A stretch of DNA of 64,000 bases, taken from Mytilus trossulus (Eukaryota; Mollusca; Bivalvia; Mytilida; Mytilidae). A model generated the notes under the pieces. It searched no databases, had not been told where the DNA came from, and was given only the letters and a program-made list of their open reading frames with translations. Position numbers and translations under genes: made by a program. Positions 1 to 9,718 of this stretch are shown here, in pieces (position 1 is the stretch's first letter; each line of letters opens with the position of its first letter). The stretch is taken from assembly GCF_036588685.1 (NCBI RefSeq), contig NW_026963296.1:992001-1056000 (forward strand), written 5' to 3'.

Positions 1-296
1 ATATTAAAGATTGTTTTACAAAAGGATTGAACTGTTTTACTTTCAAAGTCGTACTATAGGGATATCTGTCATATACGGATTTCCACTCTCACCGGTTAAT
101 TTCTTCTTTTACACGTGCTTTGGAAACTTCCTGTTTAAACGCAAGTTTTAAAATTGTTTTTGAGTGAATTAAACTTATTTTAACAATCATGAAGCGTTCC
201 AGAATAATTTTAAAACAGTTTCTTCTTCTCTTTGATGATGGAAAATAGGTTTTCTCAAGAAAATACCGCAAACGATCGCATAGGAATTGAAACGTA
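1..296. other. No recognisable feature
   Basis: This is AT-rich sequence with only short open frames and no splice-bounded exon that I can connect to the gene beginning at 3323. It probably lies in an intron of that gene or upstream of it. Confidence 0.4.
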
Positions 297-842
297 CAAG
301 TCAAGTCGGCACCTGGTTAAATTGGCATCTAGTCAAATCGGCACCTATTCGACGTCAATTCGGCATCCAATAATATTTGATATAATATTTTCTATTCAAT
401 TAATTAATTACTGTTACCAAGTACATAGTGAATATGTTGTTGTGTATTTTGGTAAACCACGAAACGAAAGTGAATATGTAGTGTATAAAGGTAAACAACG
501 AAGCCCTTACCAAAGCTGTTGTTTTAACAATTAGACAATTTGTGTAATTGTAAAAAACAAGTCAATTATTAAAATAAAATGGAAAACTATGAGTCCCTTT
601 CAATAAATCAAACTTTCATGCCAAATAATTAGCAAATTTAAGGTGTTTGTTTTTCAGTAAAAAAAAACCAACAATCCTGTAAAATGCTCAACTGGTTAAA
701 ATAATGCAGAAAAATACACAATATCTCATGTATTAGTCCAAATAATTATGACGTCTGGCAAGGCTATTTTATTATTTTTCTGGGACGCCTTCCTACGACG
801 TTCAGGTGCCAATTTAACTAGGTGCCAGTTTGACTAGAATTC
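297..842. mobile_element. Non-autonomous DNA element with inverted, word-repeated ends
   Basis: The left end (about 299-356) carries repeated words of the type 'gtcggcacctggttaaatt' and 'agtcaaatcggcacct'. The right end (about 792-840) carries the reverse complement of the same words ('aggtgccaatttaact', 'aggtgccagtttgact'). Both ends also contain 'cgacgt' or 'acgacgt'. The interior is AT-rich and has no credible coding sequence. The structure is that of a MITE-like element of about 545 bp. The superfamily cannot be told and no target-site duplication was identified. Confidence 0.6.
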
Positions 843-971
843 TTTGACAAATGTTTGAAACTATCTGAGTTTCATTAGACACAAACAAAAAGCAGTAACA
901 AACAAAAAGCAGTAACAAAAAGATTATTTACTTAATATTTTGTGGGAGAAGGGGGTTCAGACTGTGTGGCA

Positions 972-1690
972 TCAGGTCTGTTTGTGCCCAATACATTTTC
1001 GCACCCTACACGTTCGCACATTCACACTCTACTCATTCACGCCCAACTTTAATTCAAATTCAAGTTGGATAATTGGAAAATTATGGTTGTTGTTTTAAAT
1101 TGCTTTGGTGTAAATACTGAATGTATTTATAGCTTGGTATGAGTAAAACATTGAAGATTTTAAAGGAAAAAACTCAAAAGATAATTGTTTTTAACAGCTT
1201 GGTCCCATTGATCTGAAACAACGAAACAATAAAACATAGAAACCAAAATATAGCAATCCACTAATATAACCAAAACATGATAAAATTTATTCAACACGCA
1301 GAAACAAACATAGTCAGAATCTCACTTCATTTTGAAACAAGTCAATGAAACAAGTTATAGCAATACACTAACCAAAACATGATTAAGAGTTATTCAACAC
1401 AAAATAAAACGTTGACAAAATACCACTTTATTTAGAAAGGATTATTATTATTTTTAGCAATACCTTATCCAAAACATAATTAAGATTTATTCAACACAAA
1501 AAAAAAATTGCTGTCTCACTTTATTTTGAGACAATGACAACAATTATACTTATAAGAAAACACTTGCTTACATAGTTATTAAACACAAAACCAATTAAGA
1601 TTGGGTGCGAACATGTAGGGTGTGAAAGTGAAAGGGGTGAAAATGAGTGGGCGCAAACGTGAATGGAAGCAAACGGACTCAGATTCAGAC
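972..1690. mobile_element. Non-autonomous inverted-repeat element with 'ttcgcaccctaca' ends
   Basis: The left arm (about 976-1055) reads through 'tttgtgcccaatacattttcgcaccctacacgttcgcac' style words. The right arm (about 1599-1690) contains the complements ('gggtgcgaacatgtagggtg', 'gagtgggcgcaaacgtgaat'). Between them are about three degenerate copies of a motif like 'aaccaaaacatgattaaga..ttattcaacac' (about 1268, 1372 and 1468). There is no coding capacity. It resembles the element at 297-842 in design but not in sequence. Confidence 0.6.
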
Positions 1691-2650
1691 TATGTACCAG
1701 TGAGAAATATACAAGCCTTTCTACGGTATTTATTTGTACAATTCAGCTAGTCTTGACCTATTCATTTGTCTTAAAAAACCAGCCAGTTGTCACCTTCACT
1801 TCACACACACACACATATACGAATATCAAGTATATGCTTACGATACATGTTGCATTGTTAAACTAATTACGGTATGTGAAAATCAAGACTTGCATAAAAA
1901 CTATCCCAATATTAGAGACAGTGGCGTCATTTTTCTTCAGAGCTTTCAGCTCTTTGATTTTTAAAAGAGTTATGTCCCTTGGAAATAATCATGGACATTG
2001 TTTTGTTTGCACTCTCACGTGTACATTTCTTGCCAGATTTTTATAAAACTCATTTCAATGGTTTATACATGTATCAGAAATGTCATAGACAAGTTCGAAA
2101 ATCAGTGCCTTTTTCATTTTTAATGACTTATGCCCCTTGTGAATTTTGGTTATATTGAAAATTTCATTGTAAGCGCTCTCACGTGATGATTCTTGCCAGG
2201 TTTTTTTATCAAACTTAAATCAAAGGTTCATATCAGCAATGTCTTGGACAAGTTAAAACATCATGGAAATATTAATTATACGGAGCATTGCATTGAAAGT
2301 GCTTTCAAGTCTACATTTCTCTTAATTAAGATACATGTATTTATAAAAAAAATATATAAGTTGTTGCCCTTGAACAGATAAAATATGTGCAACACAGGGG
2401 ACATTGGAACTCTGTTCTTTCATTGTCTTTTATTTTGCAGAAATTTGCATAGAATACAAGCTCAAAACCATGTCTCAGATTTCTAATATAACGCCCTATA
2501 TGAAATAATGGCTGGCTCTACCTGTATTATTGTTCTGATATTATTTTATTTTTTAAACAGAACCTTTCACATGTTACAAATGTATATAAAAAAAAATAGA
2601 GACACTATTTTGAGGCATTTTTTAGTACACATGTTCATATTAAAGTGGGG
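1691..2650. other. AT-rich stretch without a recognised gene
   Basis: A short CA-rich patch lies near 1803-1812. The segment has several related 'ctctcacgtg..ttcttgccag' phrases (about 2009-2035 and 2178-2200), so it may be an old internally repeated element. Open frames here are short and have no protein-like character. Confidence 0.35.
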
Positions 2651-2882
2651 GCAGGGCCTCTGTGGCCCAGTGGTCTAAGTAGTTCTGTATCACTAGCATG
2701 TCTCAACACTGAGGTTGTGAGTTCGAACCCTGCATGTGGCTTGTGCGCTCGACTCCATTCTTAATTGACAAGGATTGTCAGTTTTCCTACATAAGGTCAG
2801 TGGTTCTCTCCAGGCACTTCAGCTTCCTCCCCAATGGTCAATAGTGGGTGAAGTGGCATTAAAAACCAATCAATCAATCATT
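2651..2882 (+). mobile_element. tRNA-derived SINE with conserved central core
   Basis: The 5' part is tRNA-like: an A-box-like 'tggcccagtggtctaag' is followed about 45 bp later by a B-box-like 'gttgtgagttcgaaccc'. The middle ('gtggttctctccaggcac' then 'ttcagcttcctcc') resembles the conserved core domain shared by some metazoan SINEs. The 3' end is an 'aatcaatcaatcatt' short-repeat tail. It is not a functional tRNA gene, because no cloverleaf 3' half follows the B box. Confidence 0.7.
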
Positions 2883-3322
2883 ATGAAGTGAAGTATTTGA
2901 TTTATATGCCAAAATGCCCAGTTCCGACAATTTAGACACTAACACAGATGCCAGAATTATAGAATGATTTCAAATGATCTATATCATCAATACAAATGTC
3001 ACTAAACATTTTTTTCTAAATAAGTTTTACAAATAAACAAACATTAACTGGTTGCAATTAAGATAAAATTATATGCATGATATGTAAGAATATCAAAATT
3101 GAAAATTTGAGCGATTCAGGCTCTTAGGAGCCTCTTTTTTATTTCCCCACTCAAGGAATGCACATAATAGAGTCACATTGTCTTTTATGATTTAAAAGGA
3201 AAGATAATCACATACAAATGTATTCTATTATCATCTTCATGTTTTTTGGATGTTCAATCCAACTTAATTTTTTCCATATTTTCTTTATGACAGAAATGAA
3301 ATCAATATTTTATTTATTTCAG

Positions 3323-6322
3323 ATTAGGTGTTTCTAAATCAGATCAGTCAACATGGACAAATTTAGGAGGTCTAGATAACGTTATTTCCCAACCAGATAT
3401 TCGTTTATTTAAACAGGGAGTATTTACAAAATCTTCAATCGATCGTAAGAGAGTTGTGTCTGTTGTACAGGTAATCTCTGTGTGTTTCTCCATTAACCAT
3501 GTTTGAATTAAGGTTTCCTGACAAATCTATAGCAACTTTATATGTAATGAAGATAAAATTGAGAATGGAAATTGGGAATGTGTCAAAGAGACAACAACCG
3601 CACAATAGAACAGACAACAGCAGAAGGTCACCAATAGGTCTTCAATGCAGCCAGAAACTCCCGCACCCAAAGGCGTCCTTTAGCTGGCCCCTAAACAAAT
3701 ATATACTAGTTCAGTGATAATGGACGTCATACTAAACTCCAAATTATACACAAGAAGATGGAATTAAAAATCACACAAGACTAACAAAAGTAGATAGTTT
3801 GTATGATTATTGACTGGAATTGACTGGAATTATTCAACAAGGTACATGTATCACTGAATCAGCTGGTCTAGTGAGCTTTTTTAACTGATGACTATTAACA
3901 ATATTTTGATAAGAAAAAATATAGGCATAAAGAAAACCTGGATAAGAAAGAATTCAAGCTCAGAAAAATTGCAGAAAATAGGTATAGATTTATCATTGGG
4001 TTCATTCATGCTATATTTTAGTTGACCTTTTAGCTGGCTAATTTATACAGGATACACTGCACCAAACAATCCTGTGCCTTATCATGCTTATGTTATCTGT
4101 TATATTCAGTTTTGACAAATTTTAAATAACCTAATGTACATGTACATGATGTAACCCAGAATGAGATGTGGAGACAACATGAAGCTATTCATTTCTTTTA
4201 TAATTGATGTAGTGTTGTTATTCGCCTGTCGCAGAAAGTGAGACATAGGTATTACTATCTGTGGTGGCGGCGTAAACTATTTGTATAAAGCTTTATATTT
4301 CAGAAGGTACAAGACCTGGATGCTTCATACTTTGTATGCAGATACCTTATGTGACCTAGCTTCTGTCTGTCATATGTCATTGACCTCTTTTTCATGGTTC
4401 AGCAACTGCTTGAAAAAAAATATAATTTTTTCACACTTTTTATGAGTAAAAGGACAACTATGTTTGGTATATGGGTTCCTTGCAACGTCTACATGTCCAT
4501 CAGACAAGGTTCACCTGACCTCAGCCTCATTTCATGGATTAGTGATCAAGGTTAAAGTTATGTGATTAGGTCTAGCTATATGTGGTGTATGGAATGATTG
4601 TAAGGGATACATGTCAGTCTGGCAGGTTTCATCTGACCTTGACCTCATTTTCTCGCTTCATTGGTCTATGTTAAGTTTTTGTGTTTTGGTCTATTTTTCT
4701 AATACTATAAGACATATGTCAACTTTATTTGGTGTGTGGAATAATTGCAAGGTGTACATGTCTGTTTTGCAGGTGTCATTTGTCCTTGACATCATTTTCA
4801 TGGTTCATTGATCAATGTTAATTTTTTGTGTTTTGGTCTGTTTTTCTTATACTATATTCTCTACCTTGACCTTAAATGTCTCTCCCACTCTTGGTCCTGA
4901 TACCACTAAAATTTAGGTTTTTCTTTTCTTTTTAATCTGCACAGGTAAAGAAAAGTAGACATCAAAGAGATTTGGATTCAGATAATTCTGATGGAGAAGC
5001 ATCCACAAGCACTAGTTCATTTTCTTCAATGAGGTCATCAAACAGTTCAGATTCTAGTGAAAATGCACCAAAAATAGAACTGTTACTGAATAATGCAGTT
5101 TTAGGACAACATGCAGGAGAACTCTTGTTAGATCTCCACAAATTTGTAACAAAGGACTGTGATACAGATAAATATAAAATGTCAGGGATGATTGTTAAAG
5201 GCACTATGGTAAGTACTACGATTTTATCTCAGCTACCCTGAAATGCCATTTCAGATATGCAATCATTTTGTTTGTTTTATTCAATGCTATTGATAAGGGG
5301 GAGGGTAGGAATGAGCAAACAGTGAGATCTTTATATATTGAAATATGAAATCCTGAAGTCCCGAATTTAAAGAAATTTAAATCCCGGCATCCTGTAAAAT
5401 GGACCTGCTCCCCCCTCTGAAATTCCATGTCAGATATGCAATCATTTTTTTGTGTTACTCAATGGTATTGATCAGCATTAGCTTACATGTCAGGAGCTGT
5501 AATGAATCAAAAGTTTCAAGGATTAGACAACCAGACAATGTGACTTGTATATTCCCTTTTAGGCATCCGTTTATTATGCTGCCTTATGCTAGTACTTCAG
5601 ATTTTAAAACAACATAATCCAGAGAATTCAAAATGTATGGCATATAATAAAATTATAAATGTGTTAAAGACTTGAAAACCGTATAAAACATCATTTCATG
5701 CTCTAACATATACCATCAACGTGGAATTTGCCCTGGCCTTAAATGAATTTAGAACATAGGGGTCAAATGCAGTTTTGAGCTTATATCTCCAAAATAAAGC
5801 ACTTAGAGCAAATCTGGGTAAAAATGTTCATCAAGTTCATATCTATCTTTTTTATAGATAGAGATAAATTGTTAACAGCAATAATATTCAGCAAAGTAAG
5901 ATCTGCGAATAAGTCAACATGACCAAAATTGTCAATTGACCCCTTAAAGAGTTATTGCCCTTTATCAAGTTTATTTTTATAGTCAAATTAATGTTTAATA
6001 GCACATGTAACCTGCTCTAAGAGATTCAACCACTTACATCTTTAGTAGTCAAAAAGTAACCTGTTATTTGTAGTGAGACCCACAATAATGTCTCCCATCT
6101 CAATGATGTCTAGCATATATTTAAAATTTGTTGTTTTATTTTCAGGTATTTGTGACTGTACTGGAAATTTCAAGACAACATTATAGAAAATTAGCAGCAA
6201 ATAAAGAACTGGAAGATGGAGATAAAGCTATGATATACTATTCTCGTCCATTTAATATTATCAATGAGAGTGATAGAAATGTATTAATTGAAAGCTTTGT
6301 AAGACTAAACAACATGCAATGA
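3323..6322 (+). CDS. C-terminal exons of an unidentified large protein
   Basis: Three exons join in frame: 3323-3470 (acceptor 'tatttcag', donor 'gtaatc', first base completes a codon), 4945-5208 (acceptor 'ctgcacag', donor 'gtaagt', 88 codons) and 6146-6322 (acceptor 'attttcag', ending with TGA). They encode about 195 residues: a stretch with 'NLGGLDNVISQPDIRLFKQG', then a Ser/Asp-rich low-complexity linker ('SSFSSMRSSNSSDSS'), then an amphipathic segment ('LLLNNAVLGQHAGELLLDLH') and an end that looks beta-rich ('VFVTVLEISRQHY', 'AMIYYSRPFNI', 'LIESFVRLNNMQ'). I do not recognise the family. No earlier exon is convincingly visible in 1-3322. Because OSR and STK3 lie next in this window and next to VPS13B in human, the VPS13B C-terminus is a candidate from context only. 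The final 49 bp of the CDS seed the tandem array that follows. Confidence 0.75.
3546..3790 (+). repeat. Dispersed repeat R1 (in intron)
   Basis: This copy belongs to a family that begins 'aaaattgagaatggaaatgggaatgtgtcaaagagacaacaacc' and runs through 'cagctggcccctaaa..' and 'tggacgtcatactaaactcc' to 'acaagactaacaaa'. Related copies lie at 11785-12200, 40696-40975 and 45155-45395. It sits just inside the donor side of the intron after exon 3323-3470. Confidence 0.7.
4440..4862 (-). repeat. Degenerate ~148-bp tandem repeat
   Basis: Phrases such as 'ggtgtatggaatgattgtaag', 'tctgaccttgacctcatttt' and 'gttttggtctatttttct' recur about every 146-150 bp (for example 4585 and 4731). The reverse complements of the same phrases form the longer array at 30960-32870, so this is a dispersed family of old tandem repeats. 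The short ORFs here come from the repeat. Confidence 0.6.
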
Positions 6323-6768
6323 TAGAAATGTATTTATTGAAAGCTTTGTAAGACTAAACAACATGCAATGATAGAAATGTATTAATTGAAAGCTTTGTAA
6401 GACTAAACAATATGCAATGATAGAAATGTATTAATTGAAAGCTTTGTAAGACTAAACAATATGCAATGATAGAAATGTATTAATTGAAAGCTTTGTAAGA
6501 CTAAACAATATGCAATGATAGAAATGTATTAATTGAAAGCTTTGTAAGACTAAACAATATGCAATGATAGAAATGTATTAATTAAAAGCTTTGTAAGACT
6601 AAACAATATGCAATGATAGAAATGTATTAATTGAAAGCTTTGTAAGACTAAACAACATGCAATGATAGAAATGTATTAATTGAAAGCTTTGTATGACTAA
6701 ACAATATGCAACGATAGAAATGTATTAATTGAAAGCTTTGTAAGACTAAACAATATACAATGAACAGA
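6271..6768 (+). repeat. 49-bp tandem array seeded by the end of a coding exon
   Basis: The unit 'gatagaaatgtattaatt' ... 'gctttgtaagactaaacaa(t/c)atgcaat' repeats about 10 times with few differences. The first copy (6271-6322) is the last coding part of the upstream gene, including its TGA stop. The remaining copies therefore fall in the 3' UTR or just downstream. The reading frame of the gene stops in the first copy, so the array does not extend the protein. Confidence 0.85.
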
Positions 6769-7525
6769 TTTTGACAAGGGTCCAGTAATGAGTTCAGCAT
6801 AGGCAAGATTAATATATGGTTCTTCTGAGTTTGTAATCATGGTAATAGTATTTTTATGAACCAATCAAACCATGGTGTATTATGGTAGCAGTTAGGAATG
6901 TTGACAAATTATTTACAGAATAATATGAACTTAAAGAATAATTTCATTTTTTTTTACCAGAGCTAAAGAGCTTCAATCAATAAAATTTCAACAAGTACAA
7001 TCAAACTCATCATAGCTCGTTGAAAAAGAAACCCCACGCTTTATTGGCTATAGTGTTGGGGACAGTTGATATTGTTAGAAGAAGCCAGAGTACCCGGGGA
7101 GAACAACCCACACTAAGAAACTGATAATTCTTGAGTTGATAGGCTAGAGCTAATCAGACCCCTCGACCACAAAGGCCCCACAAAAAAAGAGAGAACTTAG
7201 AGAGTGAATCAGACCTCAATAATTGCATTATTGAAATAAGCTGAGAAATAACTTATAAACACTGTAATATATTAATAGCTACCGGTACATTAAAAAAAAT
7301 CGACCTGATGCATCTGAACAATTCAATACATTTGTAAACCCTTTTCAGGTTGAAAAGTCTATAAACAATGTCTGTAACTGTTTGAAAATTGTTTGAATAT
7401 CGAGTTAATGTAAGAACTTTTTTGAAATAGACCTAAACTCACCTCTTATTTCGTATTTGACCATAGCCATATACATGTACTTGTATAAGGTGGATTTCCA
7501 TCTGACACAGGTCATATGACCATGT
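6769..7525. other. Intergenic, possible poly(A) signal
   Basis: An 'aataaa' at 6979-6984 could end the transcript of the gene that stops at 6322. The phrase 'gtggcc..' to 'gagaacttagagagtgaatcagacc' around 7080-7210 looks like a worn dispersed repeat. No gene is visible. Confidence 0.3.
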
Positions 7526-7778
7526 AATTCAGTGGTTGTTGTTTGTTTATGTGTTACATATTTGTTTTTTGTTCATTTTTTAATACAAATAAGGCTGTTA
7601 AATTTCTCATTTGAATTGTTTTACATTGTCATATCGTTGCCTTTTATAGCTGACTATGGGGTATTGGCTTTTAGCTTCATTGTTGAGGGCAGTACAGTGA
7701 CCTATAGTTGTTAATGTCTGTGTCATTTTGGTCTCTTGTGGAGAGTTGTCTCAATCGCAATCATACCACATCTTCCTT
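7526..7778 (-). repeat. Dispersed repeat R2
   Basis: This is a reverse-orientation copy of a family whose forward consensus starts 'gaagatgtggtatgattgccaatgagacaac' and continues 'gaccaaaatgacacagacattaacaactataggt', 'acggccttcaaca' and 'ataccgcatagt'. Forward copies lie at 29470 and at several places in the STK3 introns. It has no coding capacity and looks like a short interspersed element or a fragment of a larger one. Confidence 0.7.
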
Positions 7779-8274
7779 TTTTTATAGCTTTTAATAAATG
7801 TAAATACAGATATACCTTTTTCCATGCCATTTCTTGTTGTGAAGTGTATCTAAGAATGTCATTATAAGAAACAAGTGTTGAGCAAATTTAATTTTATGAT
7901 ATTGTTATATTTCTGTTTTATGATGTACAATACAACTAGAAAAGAGTTGATGGTTCAAAACAACAATTGTTTTCAAGATCATAATCAGTCTTTTGTCTCA
8001 AAAGCAAAATCCTTTTTATCTTTCCGTTGCTGAATTCAAATATTTGTTGACCTGTCCTAACACTTTCATCGTGTTCCACATGGAATAGAAATATTGCCGT
8101 ATCTGGTCGTTGTCCATATTATATATCAGTTGTCAGTCATTGTTCTTTGTTCTCTTTCTTCTACAAATTATATTAAATAATTTAATTACAGTGAATGCAG
8201 TGCTTTTATCATGTTTATACAATATTTAACAGCTTTATATGGAAATACGAAAAATAATAAATTGCCAATTGCCA

Positions 8275-8400
8275 AATTTCTCCACCAGAGACCAAATGAC
8301 ATAGAAGTTGACAACTATATGTTTCAGTACGGCTTTCATCAATGAGCTAAAGTCATACCGCTTATACTCAGCTATGAAGGGCCCCGAAATTAACTTAGAT
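8275..8400 (+). repeat. Decayed copy of R2
   Basis: It keeps 'accagagaccaaatgacatagaagttgacaactata' and 'ataccgcttatactcagctat..aaggggccccgaaat'-like phrases in the R2 order. Confidence 0.5.
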
Positions 8401-8689
8401 TGTGTTATTTCAATATCAAATAGCTTTATCTCATTTACTGTATATGTTCAATATTAAGAAATTGTGTGACATTTAATTTGTGTTTTCAAAGTCTATCTTT
8501 ATAAGATGTCTGACCATTTGTAACACGGATTGCTTAAATAATTATGCGACTCTTATCGGCCAATGGTATCACGAATATAATGTTCGTGTCCGTGACTGGA
8601 TATGGGTTGTGTAATATTAATTATAATAGATAGAAAATGCTCCATGAATTGTTGAAGATTTTGTTCAAGCAGCCCTGTGTTATTCTTAT

Positions 8690-8998
8690 CATAAAAAGTA
8701 AAATCACAAATATACTGAACTTAGAGGAAAATCAATTCAGAGAGTCCATAATCACATGGCAAACTCAAATAACAAAACGCATCAAAAACGAATGGACAAG
8801 AATTGCCATATTCCTGACTTGATCGAGGCATTTTCAAATGTAGAAAATGGTGGATTAAACCTGGTTCTATAGCGCTAACCCTCTAACTTTAATGACAGTC
8901 TCATCAAATTCCGTTATATTTACATTGATGCATTAAATAAATAGACACAATAAATAAAATAGTCAAAATATGGGTACATCAGTCATCATCGTAAATGT
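8690..8998 (-). repeat. Dispersed repeat R4
   Basis: The reverse complement matches 19485-19610 followed by 19875-20010, including 'tagcgctatagaacc', 'ccaccattttctacatttg' and 'ttgccatgtgattatggac'. Here the two halves are contiguous. At 19.6 kb they are split by another repeat (R3). Confidence 0.7.
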
Positions 8999-9296
8999 AT
9001 AACAATTTTAAAAGGGACAATTTAACAGAACACAAAATAATTCTCTGTCTACATATTGTATTTAATTATTGCATGCCAATCTTTTTAATTGCTTACAGAA
9101 ATCAAACTGATTGTCTGTGTGATGCATAACTGTAGATTTCGCACAAAATGTTTAAGACAGACTGAGAGATAAGTTTTTGTTTCAGATATGACACCAAGGA
9201 AGGGTTGATTTTTGTTTGCAAAATTAGAACTAAATATGTTGGTTCAAAGGAAAGGTATTTTGAAGGAGAAAAAATGAAGGTACACATTTTTAGGAA

Positions 9297-9372
9297 TTTT
9301 GGTCCTCAGTGCTCTTCAACTTTGTACCTTATTTGGCCTTTTTGACATTTTTTTATTCAAGCGTCACTCCTG
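9297..9372. repeat. Fragment of repeat R5
   Basis: It carries the 'ggaattttggtcctcagtgctcttcaactttgtac' phrase found in the longer copies at 15385-16030 and 38230-38440. Confidence 0.5.
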
Positions 9373-9387
9373 GTAGATATGATGAGT

Positions 9388-9645
9388 TTATATCAAAAGA
9401 GGGACGAAAGATACCAAAGGGACAGTCAAACTCATAAATCTTAAACAAACTGACATCGCCATGGCTAAAAATGAAAAAGACAAACAGAAAAACAATAGTA
9501 CACATGCCACAACATAGAAAACTAAAAAATAAACAACACGAACCCCACCAAAAACTAGGGATGATCTCAAGTGCTCCGGAAGGGTAAGCAGATCCTGCTC
9601 CACATGTGGCACCCGTCGTGTTGCTTATGTGATTACAAATCAAAC
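9388..9645 (-). repeat. Dispersed repeat R3
   Basis: The reverse complement reads 'aacacgacgggtgccacatg' .. 'ggagcaggatctgcttaccc' .. 'ctagtttttggtggggttcg' .. 'gccatggcgatgtcagtttg'. Other copies lie at 19630-19875, 46497-46735 and (partly) 53795-53860. The open frames inside are a by-product of the repeat. This copy lies immediately 3' of the OSR finger-3 exon on the gene's strand. Confidence 0.7.
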
Positions 9646-9718
9646 TGCTTTCACTTATGTAAATAAATATGTATATAGGTGTTAAAATGTTGCGAGTTCC
9701 CCACTGCCATGTACATAC

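Noticed and set aside
2660-2740. Possible tRNA gene at the B-box match
   Set aside because: The tRNA-like half lacks the 3' stem pairing and is followed by a SINE core and tail. The same applies to 34552-34640.
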